Part shown: positions 18,673 through 31,879 of the stretch, in pieces
How the letters are laid out: every line of letters begins with the position of its first letter
How positions within the stretch are numbered: the first letter of the stretch is position 1
From: Erythroxylum novogranatense
Lineage: Eukaryota > Streptophyta > Magnoliopsida > Malpighiales > Erythroxylaceae
Direction of reading: 5' to 3'
Length of the DNA: 64,000 nt
Assembly: GCA_029891385.1 (NCBI GenBank)
Contig: CM057233.1
Location: forward strand, 14,077,460 to 14,141,459
Program-made: the position numbers and the translations under genes
The notes under the pieces: generated by a model
Databases searched by the model: none
What the model saw: the letters and a program-made list of their open reading frames with translations, nothing else
What the model was told of the DNA's origin: nothing

Positions 18673-21634
18673 TCACCGGCATCCCAGATCAGCTCTTCCT
18701 TCAGTGCTAATGGTGGTATTTGTGCAAAGCTTCTGAAGATCAATGTAACCTATGATGGTGTCCTCAAAAACAGCATTTTCCAAATGAGCTTCGTCAAATG
18801 TAGAGCCAGATAACACAGCATTCTTAAAGATAGCTCCTTCAAGTTCGGCTTTTCCAAAATTAACCCGATCCAAAACAGCATTGGAGAAGTCCACACCTAG
18901 AAAGAATTGTAGCAGTGTGTTATCCAACATTTGATTATTGGCCTTCGTACAATTTGGTTTTCTCAGTCATCTATATGATATACCTGATATTGCTTTTAAG
19001 CTAACAACTACAATTCACTTTATTTTTCTTTAATAGATAAACAGATTATTCTCATGAACTGCATCATCTTTACAAGAAAACAAACATTTAAATAAGGAGC
19101 AAAAGCTAGGAAGTTTCAATTTTTAATAAGGTTTATTGTGTGTCTACGATGTATGTCATTGCATACTTACATCCATTAGTTAAATGCACTTGTGCGTCAA
19201 GATACCAGTGAACCAATTATTGATCAACCAGAAAGTATCTACTTCATAAGTTGTTCATGTGCAAGAAATACGTTGATTATCAATCTATGAAAATGAACCA
19301 AGGTATTTTATGTTTCCCTCTAGTAAGACTTTAAACACATATCAAAAGAATTTGGTGATGGAAAATAAGACAAGCAAATGCATATATCTAACGATGAAAT
19401 TATAAGTTACCTTTGAAGCTAGCTCCAACAGCATAAGCCTTGGACATTACTACTTCTGACATGTCAGCACCATCAAACTTGGCATCAGACATAAGTGCAG
19501 CTGCAAGTGACTTCCCCTTCAGATTGGACTTGTCATTTGTATAATCACAAAATCGAAGATCTATTGGCTTGTCATAAACACCATTTGCTTGGCCAATTGT
19601 GTTTCCCACAAATGCTCGCTCACATCGATTAGGCTCCGTTGATAATGGGGGCAACCTCTGCAAGTTAACCATCACATTTTGAATGTTGTGAAGGCATGCA
19701 AATTAAAAGTGCTATAGCCATAATGGTAGCATTATCACCTCAAATATACATGTTCTTAGTATTCACAATAAAGTCATACCTGAAATTTACAAAAGGTGAC
19801 ATGAAAAGAAAATGAAAGTAAAAAAGGAAAAGAAAAGATTACCTTAAGATGCAAGAGAATTTTCAACAGGGATAAGCATTTGATGAAGTGAAAATGAACA
19901 AATCTTTCTGAGGTAAGAATCATTATCTAATCTCAGAAGAAAGGGACTATAGATGCCTAGGATCCCAAGGCACAAAAGAAAGAAAAAAGAAGTCAATAAG
20001 TTTCTTCAATCAATTTTGATGCTATTAAAACCATCCAACAAAGCATCCCTTTTCTGGATTGGACACCCTACCGATAAACAAGAAATTAAGAGAATAGGAT
20101 TAAAATTGGTGGAGTACAAAGCTTTGACAGAACACCTATGAAATTTAGCAATAATTACCTGAAGGATAAGAACATAAAAATCTAGAAAAACGAAAATATT
20201 ATGATTTGGAAAGTGAAGCATAACTACCATTATCAGCAATCCTATTACCTAGAAAAAAAACCACTTTCCAATTTCCAATAATATTATTATATCGAGAAAC
20301 TAAAACATCAGTTCAATGTTTTTTAAAAGCGTTTCACAAGTTCTTTTGATTTATGAGGGATCGTGACTGAGCAAGGAGCAAGGGGGAATGAGGATAATCA
20401 AATCCAAGCTAAAGCTTCCTGCTATTTCATTATTCATGAAATCATGTAGCCACTTTTAAATTCAAGGACTTCAAAAGCAGCTGATTATTTTCCTATAGAT
20501 GATTGTGAGAGGGAGTTTTTTTTTATAATGATGTAGAAGTTTGCAGAAAGATCTCACAGTATACCCATGAAGTCAGAGAAGAAAACCTATCAAAATGTGT
20601 GCTTTGTGCTGTTGTTTCTTACGGCAAAAGTAAAGCAAAGATCAATACTACTTTACCATACTTACCTAGAATGACAATCATTTTCGCCAAACTTGCTAAA
20701 AGAACTTTACTAGAGAAACATACGATAAACCAGCTCCTTTCCCAATAAATCATTAATTCCAAAACTTTCATTCAACAAACTTTTATGTAGGCAAATTGAG
20801 TTTTGAAACCAATGACCAATCTACTTCATCCATCATAATAGAGCAGAGTACCTGATACAAACTGTTAACAATTCATAGAGGAGCCTAGAAAAGCCTCTGC
20901 TTTGTACATATCTGGGAATCCATAGTATCTTAAGATGTTTTTTTAGTATTATTAGGCTAAGTATGGGATGGATAAGACTCTCCACTTCCACGGAAAAGCT
21001 ATTTCTAAGATCTCATTCCCGTAATTCCAAATTGGGAAAAAAAATAACCTACTATTGCACCAAGAGATAACCTGTAAATGTCTCTTCTGACAAAAAGCAA
21101 AACAGTGAACTTCAAAGGTGTGATAGTTACCTGACTAGCAGCAATTACAGGCGTTGCAGTAGTAATGGTCCAAGCAGCAAGAATCCCACATGTTACGCAG
21201 TTAAGTTCCTTTGAATGAAACAGGTTTACACTGGATTTACATCCATCCCTTGTAGCTACTCACAAAAATAAAAAATTAGCATTCCTTTATAGCAATTCTG
21301 AGCTCCAAAGTCCGAATTACAAATCCCATGGTAACCCATTACAATTCATGGAAAATGGTTATTGGTAAAGCTAAGAAATCAAGTCGGTTGCCAAAAGCTG
21401 GAAATTTGATTCTTTCAGAAGGAGCTAACATTAAAAGGGAATTTTTTTTAAAAAAATGAGAGAGACAGACAGAGACCAAGGAACTACGAAAAGAGAGTGG
21501 CATGATGATGTCTTACCCGAACAGGTGACTTTGAGAGGTGCATTAGACTCCGAAATTAGGAAATGGCGACGTTTGAGAGATGAGTAAGGATGAGAAAATG
21601 CGTTTCGCGAGAGTGGGAGAGACACTGTTGCCAT
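18673..21634 (-). CDS. TL17: Thylakoid lumenal 17.4 kDa pentapeptide-repeat protein, 4 exons, 237 aa
   Basis: Exons on the minus strand are 21634-21517, 21255-21131, 19657-19411 and 18896-18673; phases join in frame to 714 bp with stop. The N-terminus (MATVSLPLSRNAFSHP, rich in Ser and basic residues) looks like a chloroplast transit peptide. A second hydrophobic stretch, GILAAWTITTATPVIAAS, ahead of QRLPPLSTEPNRCERAF looks like a thylakoid transfer signal; no twin arginine precedes it directly, which hints at the Sec route. The mature part has pentapeptide repeats (for example SNLKG, AKFDG, ADMSE, VDFSN, VNFGK, AIFKN) and ends GRADLGCR, closely matching Arabidopsis At5g53490. Intron 2 is 1473 bp. 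Its molecular role in the lumen is not established. Confidence 0.95.
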
Positions 21635-23340
21635 TTCTTTGTGTGTATATAGTTAATGTTCTTTCTATTTCGTTATCTATCAAACTGATCATTTCCCAGG
21701 ACCCGAGTGGGATACCATTATCCGCTGACGATGGCCTTAAGTCTTATACGGTACATACATACGTTTGACGTGGCAGAACACGTCATCTCATCTATATCTA
21801 TATTTTTGGGTTAACATTTTTTAAAGTAAGATTATTTTGGTAAATTTTATCGTTATAATAATTAATATTATTTTAATACACTAACAAAATTGTGCAAGAG
21901 TAATTTAAATAATATTTATCATAAAATTATGAAAATTATTAATTTTTTAAAATTGTATTATTTAATTAGAGGTAAGATTTAATATGATTTACTGGGTATT
22001 AAATGTAATTAATTTAATAGATAAATTTTCTCATCACTGAATTTTCAAAATTTTATTTTTAAATTAGAAACAAACTTTTAATTGAAGCAAATCATTATTT
22101 TATTTCAATATTAATATACATATTTGAAGTGTTATTAATTTAAGGATTTCAATCAATTAAGAGATAAAGTAATAGTTTCTAAAAGATGAATAATATTTTA
22201 ATAATTCTTTTAATTTTTGTTAATATATTTTATGGAATGATTTTATTAATTTCAAAATGATTAAAATATTTTTAAGGAGATTAACAACAAAGTTATAAGT
22301 TTATAACAGACATTTTATTAATTCCCGAGGGATTTCATATTTCAATTTCCAACCTTTTTTAGATTAATGGAGTAAAATATCTAAATCAATACATAAAAAG
22401 CACGAAGAAATTAAAATAGAAATTTTTTCTTTAAATTTCTTATTTAAAATTAAAATCTAACATTTTAAATTTTAATTAGTTCATTCTAACTTTCATTAAA
22501 GTTTTAATAAAATAATTTTAAAAGAAAAGGTATAAATATTCTATAACTCATTTCATTTCGTTTTAACTTATTCTAAGAAAGAAGATATTAAATTAAAATC
22601 TCTTTTTTTTCTAATTTTAAAATTTTATCCTACTAAAGCTTAACATTATGGATAACAGTGGGCAGGTTCATACTTTCTATTTAGGCATGGCCTAGCCCCA
22701 AGCTTGACTTAACCCCTTTTTTAAAATTAAAAATAACAAAATGTCATTTTACTCTAAATGACATAATTTTTCTACAACTTTTGAGCTTCGGGCCAAGCTA
22801 AGCTTAAATTCAAGTTGTCTAGGCCTAGTTTGGTCCAAAGTTGAAAAATTAAAGAAAAAAAACTCGAGCCTGACTCGAAGTTCAGCCAAATAGGGTTAGG
22901 ACAGGTCAGGCCTGTACTTTATACCATCTTTACTTAAAAAATATGAAGTTTTCTGGAAGAAGATAATCTCTACATTCATGAAGCTTTGATGAGGACCCTC
23001 GAAGTTTAAATCAATCAAATAATGAAGGCACCAATGGAGAGACCATAAGGCATATTGCTTAGTGATATAATATCTAACCTTAGAGAACTTATAAAGGGGT
23101 TAACCTGAAAGTTGATGAGTAGACAAAATTGATAAAGGAAGAAGAGACTAAGGTAAACACATCAGTGAGGAAATATCGACCAAGAATTCTAAGAATAGGA
23201 AATTAAGAAGGAAGAAATCATTACTTACAAGGAGGAGTGTAAAGAAGTTCTAGATAAGAAGGATCGAAAGAAGGAAATTGTAAAAATAAAATTATAGGAA
23301 GGAAACACCAAGATCATTAAAGACATTATAATACAAAAGT
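21635..23340. other. AT-rich intergenic DNA, no gene seen
   Basis: 21780-22640 is strongly AT-rich with stop codons in all frames. Around 22680-22920 are repeated CTAGGCC/GGCCAAGC-like words, which suggest an old repeat I cannot classify. 22960-23340 is purine-rich and may be the outer part of the adjoining viral relic. Confidence 0.5.
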
Positions 23341-23755
23341 AAGGTAACATAGGGAGTTTAAACATTTCTTAAAGTATTGGTGATGTCTAAGAAAAACTCT
23401 TCATTTTTCATTTATCAAAAGCAAAGAAAGTCTTACAATTGAGCATATTCACAACCTAAGACGAAGCTTGCTTAAATAAGCAAAGTTAAGGACATAAACG
23501 TAAACTGTCCTAGAGACATAATAATACAACTTTAGAAAAAGTAGACCTAATCTTATCGATAGAAAATCTACTTTACAACTTTTACCTAACTTTGCACGAA
23601 AGTAAAGAACTTTAACAAAAGTCTAAAAGCAAATAGTGGTAAAGGTACCACTTTTAAAAAAGGTGAAAAAGAAAGATGATAGGAGGGAATCTTCATGATA
23701 TTGAAGTGACTTGTGGAACCCATCTATCATCATGACTGTTGTCTCTTTGCTTACT
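23341..23755 (-). promoter_or_regulatory. Possible viral intergenic/promoter region
   Basis: After the last viral frame the minus strand is non-coding. A TATA-like TTATTTAAGC near 23470-23480 and T-rich tracts further on are the only signals I see. Assignment rests on position at the end of the polyprotein and is weak. Confidence 0.3.
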
Positions 23756-24721
23756 TTACAGATGTAAAGTAAGGTCTTCATCGTCTGTCAAATCCATGTC
23801 TCTATCAATTTGTTCAATGAGCTCATGGATATTGGTTTCTGCCCATTCAGCAGGCCATGGGTCAGTTTCAGTAGTGTCAGATAGACTCTGGACTTCAGCA
23901 GGCTGAGGGCTTGAATCCACAGGAGACCTTGTAGATGGATGAGGAATTGAACCTCCGTAAATACTAATACAATTGTTGTGAAAGGAAGTCCATTCATTGA
24001 GAGGTGGTACTCTCAGAGGTCGTTGAAAAACTGCTGCCTCAAAATAAGGTCCTTGGGAAGTACAAATAGCAGAAAGATCAGCTTTTGGATTTTGATTATA
24101 ATGGTCAAGAAGTTCATATAATTCAGTAGTGACTTGCTCTTCTTCATCAGACCAATTGAGACTGACACGCCATCTTTGACAGTGGCTGATAGTACACATC
24201 ATATTACAGTCAGTCATGCAGTAAGGATGGTGCAACAAATATAACACATATGTGTTATTATTTGAGAGGGTTGCATCCCATAGACGATGCTGAGATAACA
24301 AAAAATACATCTCCAAACGCCATTTTTGAAGAGGCTGGAACCATTCTAGGAATGTCCACAGAAGAGAACCAGTATTGGTAGGGTCTGCCAAATGATGATA
24401 CAGATGTAGTGGAGAGAGAGCGATTGTACAGGTAAACAATACACTAAGAGACCAGAGATGCCATAAAACATTCTCGTCCATAGAATCATAGATAAAATAG
24501 ATATACTTATAAGGAGTAAGCATATCAAAATGACTTGGCTTAGCAATGATGTCATTGGAGAGGAGAATTCGATGCATGTAAAAGAAAACACTCTGGTAAA
24601 GAATAGGAGAAAGACTAGCGACAGTATAATACTGACGGGAAAACCATGGTGGAAAGTCTTTCTTGTATCGAGCAAACCTAGGAAACTCCATTAACCAAAA
24701 CAGAGGAATGGGGAGTTTCAA
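23756..24721 (-). pseudogene. Viral polyprotein segment C-terminal to RNase H, 321 aa
   Basis: This open frame follows the RNase H segment with a short continuous link upstream (about 24722-24840, which reads as further RNase H-adjacent sequence with one stop). Aromatic-rich motifs (FPPWFSRQYY, LLWTFLEWF) occupy the first third, and the end is acidic (DMDLTDDEDLTL). I recognise no named domain. It may be the C-terminal extension of the polyprotein or a separate ORF2-type protein as in some florendoviruses; the first Met is internal to the open stretch and is not a secure start. Confidence 0.6.
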
Positions 24722-24847
24722 AGATGATGAGACGAATAAGAGTGGTTTTGAAGGTCTAGAGAGATAATATGCAAGGATGTTTTTGTGACCTTTTAAGTGT
24801 CGGACTTCAAATTTATAGGTAGAGAACCACTCTTGCCAGCGTAGTAG

Positions 24848-25402
24848 CTAACTGTTAGGAATCTTTTTCCCTACCTGCTGAAGAATCTTGGGAAAAGATT
24901 TGTTATCCATTTCAATGACAAAGTGATAAGGAGTGAGGTGAAGTGAAAACTTTTCGATACCTCTTTTTACCGCGAGAATCTCCTTATAAGAGATGTGATA
25001 GTGGCTTTCGGCTGAAGTGAAAGCTCCACTAGCATGACCACAATAAAAACGTTTGTCATTGAGTTCTTCGATGAGAATAGCCCCCCAATGGGTATTATTG
25101 GCATCTGTCTGGAGAACACGTTGTCCATTGTCAGGAATCTTTAGAGGTGGAGGATTCTGACTGATTTGCTTAAGATGCTGAACAGTTGTAGTTTGTTCTT
25201 TTCCCCAAGAAGGTGGATTCTTACATAAGAGCTTAGATAAGCTAGATGTATAAGCTTCCACATGTGGAATAAAATCTCGAATGTAATTAATAATTCCAAG
25301 AAATTGTTGTACTTGTTTTATCGTGAGATTTTCATCTGGAAATTGCAATAACTCTTTTACAATATGTGGGCCTGGCTGGTAGAATCCATCTTTGAATTGC
25401 AT
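24848..25402 (-). pseudogene. Viral RNase H segment
   Basis: The frame covers the RT-RNase H connection (VQQFLGIINYIRDFIPH) and an RNase H domain: QTDANNTHWGA holds the first catalytic Asp, YKEILAVKRGI the Glu and VIEMDNKSF a second Asp. RNase H removes RNA from the RNA-DNA hybrid during reverse transcription. It is separated from the RT frame by a frameshift near 25403-25440 and ends in a stop at 24848. Confidence 0.85.
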
Positions 25403-25438
25403 CCCAAGGAATTCTTTTTCCTTTATACCAATTACACT

Positions 25439-26278
25439 CTATGATGCGGAGAGCATAATGACATACTGCTGTGTAAGGTCCAAACATCTTTGAAGTAAGG
25501 CTTGATGTTCCTCATGGGTCTTTGAGAATAGTAAGATGTCGTCAATGTAGATCAATGCACTGTTGAGGATAGGCTCATAGATTTTCATCATGGACTTCTG
25601 AAACAGTGATGGTGCAACCTTTAATCCAAAAGGCATCACAGTCCATTGGTACTGTGCAGTTGGAATGCAGAATGCAGTCTTGTATCGTTCCATGGGCTGA
25701 ATACCCAATTGCCAAAATCCTGCTTTCAGGTCAAACTTTGAAAATATGCAAGCTTCTTTAAGAAATAGTACCTGTGTACTGATTTTAGGCAATGGAAACT
25801 TATCATCTTGCAGGAACGCATTCAGAGGCTTGTAGTCTATTACTAGACGTTTCTTTCCACGTTTCTGTTCTGAACACTTGTTGACATAGAACGCTTGACA
25901 AGCCCAATCCGACTTTGTGGGCTCTATTAAGCCTTGCTGCAATAATATAGCACACTCATCTTGTGCGAGCTTTAGATCATCAGGGTTCATCCCTGGATGT
26001 GTGGCTTTAGTAGGATTGATATCCTCATTCTTCTTGAATGGCAGACTTATGAAAAATTCTGAGTTCTTCCATAGAGGATGATCATGAGTAAACTGTGCAT
26101 GAGACTCTGGACAGTAGCTCAATAATTTATCTTGTAGTCCAGTGTAACATGTAGGAACCTGTTTCAGTTCAAACATGTTTTTAATGTCAGTGTAAGGACT
26201 CGTAAGGTTTCGATACCTGAGGCCTATGGGTAATATCTGTAGATGTTTGGCTTTGCAGTAAACATCCATCCCAATCAA
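25439..26278 (-). pseudogene. Viral reverse transcriptase segment (with end of protease)
   Basis: The RT fingers and palm are clear: GLIEPTKSDWACQAFYV, KRLVIDYKPLN, FSKFDLKAGFWQLGI, MPFGLKVAPSLFQ and the catalytic YIDDILLFSKTH (YxDD type). The stretch 26279-26462 upstream continues as protease-to-RT linker with one stop near 26425. In the family RT copies pregenomic RNA into DNA in the cytoplasm. The domain looks complete, but the polyprotein that would release it is broken on both sides. Confidence 0.88.
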
Positions 26279-26467
26279 GACATCTGGGCTTGGTAGATTG
26301 CTTCCAAGTACTTTGGTCCAAACTGTACACTGAGGAAAGAAGCGGATGCCAATTCTGCTTCTAGTACGTAACCCTATTTTAAAAGTATTCCTATCAGCTG
26401 CAGTAAAATATTCATCATGTGATTGTCATGCTTCTGTTGGTAGGATGTTGGGCTTTATGATCGTACG

Positions 26468-29400
26468 TGTAACACCCCACTCCCGCAAGACCTGAACCCG
26501 ACATCGACGGTGATATCCAGGTCCGTGCCCTGCGAGGGTGGCGTGCTACATCACCCAGTAGAAAACTCAGTATAAGTTTTTTTTTTAAACACATACTCAC
26601 ACATATTATCGTGAATGCGGAAAACAATTTATATAAACAATTCAATGGCCTTGGAGCCCTGTTTACATTTACAATTTATTTCAGTCAATTGACTTTACAA
26701 CTTGTCCAATTTAGTAATACAAAAGTCCAAGAATAGAAATACTAAGATGCACGCGAACCGATCTCGACCACTTCTCTCGCTTCCTCAACCAACAGATGTC
26801 ATCGCCGTTGCCTAACGGGTATTCTTCTAAGTCTGAAAAATAGATGCAAATTTTGGGTGAGTTTTGCGAACTCGGTGAGAAACCATCATCGATGGTTCAC
26901 TCAATTCATGCATGTTCAATCGACTTACCAAATATCACATACGATCACGATTCACAAATGTAATCTTAAATAATACATATCATTACATTTCACAAATGTA
27001 AGGCGTATCACCTTTCATACAATCCAAATTCAATCATACCATATATGCAATGCACATGAGACCCTTTCCATTTTCATTACGTTGTTGTGGCCAGTGTGCT
27101 GGCTCGTCCCGAAGAATTGGGCACATTGCGTTGAGCGATGGCTCGAAACATTGGGCTTGAAGCCTAATACATTGAGCCCGAGGCTCAATACGTTGGACTT
27201 GAGGTTACGTGCGTTGAGTGAAAGCTCTCATATCGTTAGGCGTGATATGCCCCGATACGGTGGTACTCCGGTCACAACCGCTTTATCTCGATCATGTCCT
27301 TATGCATGAATGCATATGTTCCAATTTTCATTTACGATTATTTCTATCACTTACATTCAATGCCATTTCCTATTTCTTGGACCTTCGTCCGTATTTCAAT
27401 CATATATTTTTCCAATTTATTGCATCACACCATATCGCATTTAAGTCACATCCAATGTATTAAACAGACAATTAACACTTCAATATCAATTTCCCATTTC
27501 CTCGGACCTTTGGTCCGAGATCTCAATATAAACATTCACACAGTGTACACACAAGTAGCACTTCATTATCTCATTCCAAATATTTCAGACACCTATGATC
27601 CAAAATCAATCAAAATCAAACACACATAAACCCTTCATTATCTCCACATGGCATAATTGCAAAATCTTAAACACATAAGGTTGAGGAACCAACTAGGTTA
27701 CTCACCTGTACTTCCGAGCTAACATCTGGAAGTTTCAGTAACGTCGGTAGATCGACGCTCCAAATGTGCCTCTATAACAAACAGAGAGGAAATCCGATCA
27801 CTAATTATCCAATCCGAACTAGTATAATGCACATGTAAGTGTATAATGCATATTCATGAGATTTCCGGCCCTAAATCCAAATTTTTCCCATCATAAAAAT
27901 TTCATCAAAAATTAGAAAACTATAGCCACTGACAGTACTCAATTCGGACCCCGATCGGTCCAAAAATAAATAAAACAGTGACCATAGAACAATTTCCCGG
28001 GGCTACGTCAATTTCCCGTCTCAAAATTCCCAATTTCTCATAAAATGAAATTCAATATTTCACTAATCCAATGCCTCAAGAATCAGGTCAATCGGACGTC
28101 GGACGGAAAAGAAATTGACAAAAGAAACACCAAAATTCAATTTAAACAATTAATATCTATATATATACCTAACCCTTATTCCCTTCTTTAATTTCTTGAT
28201 TTCCAATCCAACTTTCACCACCAATAACTCATTACACACAATTCAGAAAATTACCAACTATATCTCATTGGAAAGATCATAAAACCCTCTACAATTCTCA
28301 AGAAGGCCATAAAAATCAATCTCACCCCTAAGGGTGTCAAAAATCCCTTCAAAGCTACTGCCTACTCAAATCCCATTAAAACAGACCAGTACATTGCAAA
28401 TTCCATAACTCTCTGATTCTTCAGCCAAAAATTACCACATAAATATGCTCAATAAGTTCACAATGTCATCTACAACTTTCATAAACAACCCAAAATCAAA
28501 TTCACTTGCTAACTAGGTCAAACAATTCCACAAAGAATCTGTCTACTGAATTCAACCAATCTGGACAGTGATTTTGCAAACAGTATAACTCCTTGTACAA
28601 ATGTCGAAAAATTGCATACTTTATACCCATACAAAGATAAAACATAGTACTACACTTCTCATGAAGGGCTCAGAATCAAATTCCATCATTAACCAATTTA
28701 AAATAGTCTTGCAAGTTACTGCCATTATCAGCAATTCACATCCTAATGCAGGGTCAGTTTTTGCAAAATCATAACTCCCAACTCTGACCTCTAAAAATTA
28801 CACACCATATATCATTTTCAAGGTACTTTCTTCCTCTGAAACTTTGCAGAAGATCACTCACACCAATTCAGTTCACATAATTTGCTAAAATTTCTTCCAA
28901 TCCGCAAGCTCACAAACTCAATACTTAGGCTAGGTTTCATCAAAATGCTCAAAACCAGTCAATAGAAATCAGTTCATATCTCCCAATATACAACTCGAAA
29001 ATTAGCAAGATCAGTGGAAATGGAAAGCTAACTCAATATGCTACAACTTCCAGGAAGACCATTTTCCCAAATTCCATCTCAATTAATTTAGAAAAATCAG
29101 CAAAATAATCAGGTCATATATGCGGATACTGTTCACAGACCCTACAACCAGAAACTTTCCATGCAAAACTTCACCTTCCTAACATTACAATTTAACAACA
29201 CCTATTTCACACAAATTTGAAGCCAACATCCCAAAGTTTAATTGGGCACAAACCTGACCTCATTTACACACCTACACAATTAGTTATGATCAAAACATTA
29301 CAATAGGTCAAACTCACATTTTCAGCTATACTATACAATTCCTCTTCCTATCATGCCAATTGAACTTCTAACACCATATGCATTTCAATAAAGCATAAAA

Positions 29401-30536
29401 TCAGTATTCTAACATTCATACATTCACTAGGGCTAACATTCACGAATTGGCAACACTCAATTCTTCATTTTAAGTAAAATCAATCATCAATATGTAATCA
29501 AAATCAAGTAAAAAAACACTCATTCCTACTACTTCATCAAATCTTACTTCAACCTAACTTTATACCCATCATTTCCACCTATAAGTTTCATTAAATTCAT
29601 GCATCAATACTCATAATAAATGCACCATAACTCCAATTAAATACATCTAACAACCATGATTCAATACTACATAATTAAAGCTTAATTAAAATTAACTTCA
29701 AACCTTACCTACTTAAACTTCCAATCTTCACTTCCTTTCAAATCTTTGCTTCCTACCTTCTCTAACAACTTCTCCTAACACCAAGCAAGGGCAAGCTCTC
29801 CATGGCAAGAAAATAACTTGATTTCATGAAGGAGCTCTTAAGGTTTGGAGGGAGGTTTGAGAGAGGAAGAAGAAAATCGATGGTGAGAAGAACAAATGAA
29901 GAAGGTTTTCGGATGGTTGCAAAAGAAAGCAAGGCAACTTGACTTTTCATGCTTTAATTCAATGAATTTCGGATGGAGATGGAAAAAAACAAGGCATTTG
30001 GTCTTTTATTCAATGAGTTCCCGTAATATACAAGCTAACCATTCATTCTAAGGTGGAACACTTGGCAATTTAAAAGAAGAAAAGACAAAATGAGTTAATC
30101 TCAATTAATTAAGCACTAATCTCACTTAAACTCTAAACATGACACTAACATAATTCCCAAAATTATTTATTCACTAATCTCATGCCATTAGGCAATCCTT
30201 TTCGATACAAAAGGCTCACTTAGCGTCATTGAATTTTCCTATCGGGCAAGAACCTCGAAAAATTCGGAAAAATTCCCATAAATCCCTAAAAATGGAAAAC
30301 AATTTATGACGCACTCAAAATAATTTTTCAATTACGATTATCCCATAAATTTCACAAAAGGTCTCAATTTGAAACCTAAGCCGGAAAATGTCATGAATGC
30401 ATGTTTACCATGTGTAAGTGCAACAACCCATCATCATAGAGGCTATAAGTCAGAGCGCATGCCGAGCTATAATTTAATACTTCTAACCCGTCCCAATTTA
30501 CCAAAATACCCTTCCCATCGGTGATGGGATGTTACA
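26468..30536. mobile_element. Solo LTR, Gypsy (chromovirus/Tekay-like), 4069 bp
   Basis: The block begins TGTAACACCCCAC and ends GGGATGTTACA, the TG...CA form with TGTAAC/GTTACA termini common in plant Gypsy chromovirus LTRs. A perfect 5-bp target duplication GTACG flanks it (26463-26467 and 30537-30541). No primer-binding site, gag or pol lies inside, so I read it as one LTR left after recombination between the two LTRs of an element. A CpG-richer part (27080-27300) and long AT-rich stretches make up the rest. A TIR DNA element is possible but the duplication length and termini favour an LTR. Confidence 0.82.
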
Positions 30537-30541
30537 GTACG

Positions 30542-30598
30542 ACTAGAACCTGTATCCATGAACCCAATAGCCTTAATGGGCCGATAATATTTATCATG
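30542..30598 (-). pseudogene. Viral aspartic protease N-terminal fragment
   Basis: The minus-strand translation reads IGFMDTGSSRT and then meets the solo LTR. DTGSS is the active-site loop of retroviral-type aspartic proteases, which cleave the viral polyprotein. The remainder of the domain resumes on the other side of the LTR below 26463. Confidence 0.8.
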
Positions 30599-31153
30599 TT
30601 AAAAGATTTGGATCTGGACATATGGTTTTTTAACATCTGGTATACGATCAAGTTTCAAACAACTTTGTTGCATCATCATAAGAGAATCTTCATCCGATGA
30701 AGGAGATGAATCCTGAGATTCTTCTTCTGATGTAGACACAGTAACAACAAATTGTGTTTCACTGTCCTCACTCGATTGTTCTTCGAGTACCTCCTCAATG
30801 TTGTTATAAGGATGGATAGGCAACAGATTTTCAATCTTCTCTAAGAACTTGACATCTTTCTTGGTTGCCTTAGGACATTTGTTAGCTAAATGCTCCTTGT
30901 TTCCACAGACAAAACATCTAAGTCTCCCTTTCTGACGATGGGACGACTTCTTGAAGAACCTCATACGTCTGTACTTGTTCATCTGGTTCTTCCTCTTAGA
31001 GTTTTGCTTCCAAGGCTGATTGCCTTCCTTCCTGTGGAACTTCTTCTTATGTCTCCTTTCATAGTAGACTTGAGATTGATGAGCTTTCCTACTGCTATGA
31101 CACTTACAAGTCTTTTCATCTTTACATTTGATCTGGAGATAAGGCTTTTGCAA
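30599..31153 (-). pseudogene. Viral nucleocapsid-type segment with CCHC zinc knuckle
   Basis: A very basic stretch (ERRHKKKFHRKEG) precedes CFVCGNKEHLANKC, a C-x2-C-x4-H-x4-C knuckle typical of the coat-protein C-terminus in Caulimoviridae, where it binds nucleic acid. A Ser/Glu/Asp-rich tail follows, then the protease. The frame overlaps the upstream coat-protein frame by about 170 bp, so a frameshift separates them. Confidence 0.85.
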
Positions 31154-31869
31154 GCCTGTTTCAGAACCGGACCTCCTTTGAGGATGTTCTTGAACAAAGT
31201 ATGTTGGTCACATAATTTGTCAAGAGAAGTTATAGCAAGTTGATATATCTCTCTAAGAGATATAGTAGCCATGTCACGTTGTAGAGATGCTATGGTCCTT
31301 TGCAATTCTGGTTGTATTTCATCTGGAAGGGATGAGATAAATGTATAACGCAAGTTAATATCACTCCATCCATTCAGAAGATAATACCTTGCCGTCATCC
31401 TTTTGTAATGCTTTTGAAGATCACGTTTATCAAGAGAACAAAATTTTATCTTGAAATATTCTTGACAGATCTGTTTATCAATCAACTGGAAGTCACCTAT
31501 AAATTCTTTGTGAATGACACCAAGTAGTGCTCCAGCTGTAGTAACTTGGATATACTGAAGACGTTGATACTCACTAACACTTTGCCACCATTCTCGCAAA
31601 GTACCAGTAAACCTGGATGTGAATTCAGACAAAATATCCTGAAGATGATGATTTGGTCTGGTCATCTGTAGATCAATCCATGCACCGAACTCATGTAATC
31701 TATCTCGCCATTTCTTTGGAGGTAGATCATCAAATGTAAACCAAGGTCCTGAAGTAGGTTTGGTTGTGTGCGGATGTCTTTGAGTTAGTTGCATCGTGAT
31801 TAACTCTGAGGTGCGAGCTCGTGCGAAAGGTTCAAGCCGGTGGATTGACTTCACCGATTTACGGTTCAA
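30979..31869 (-). pseudogene. Viral coat-protein-like core segment
   Basis: The 296-residue frame has the pattern of plant pararetrovirus and retroelement capsid cores: a Trp-rich block (WFTFDDLPPKKWRDRL), FTGTLREWWQSV, then LQKHYKRMTARYYLLNG and YTFISSLPDEIQPEL. It sits directly ahead of the knuckle segment in another frame. Capsid identity is inferred from order and these motifs. Confidence 0.75.
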
Positions 31870-31879
31870 CTTCAGTATA

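Noticed and set aside
19953..20239. Short frames on both strands within TL17 intron 2
   Set aside because: They lie in a 1.47-kb intron, are unrelated to known proteins, and are of a length expected by chance.
26468..30536. A large DNA transposon with terminal inverted repeats
   Set aside because: The inverted match is limited to about 11 bases of the TGTAAC type, and the 5-bp duplication and TG...CA ends fit an LTR; no transposase frame is seen.
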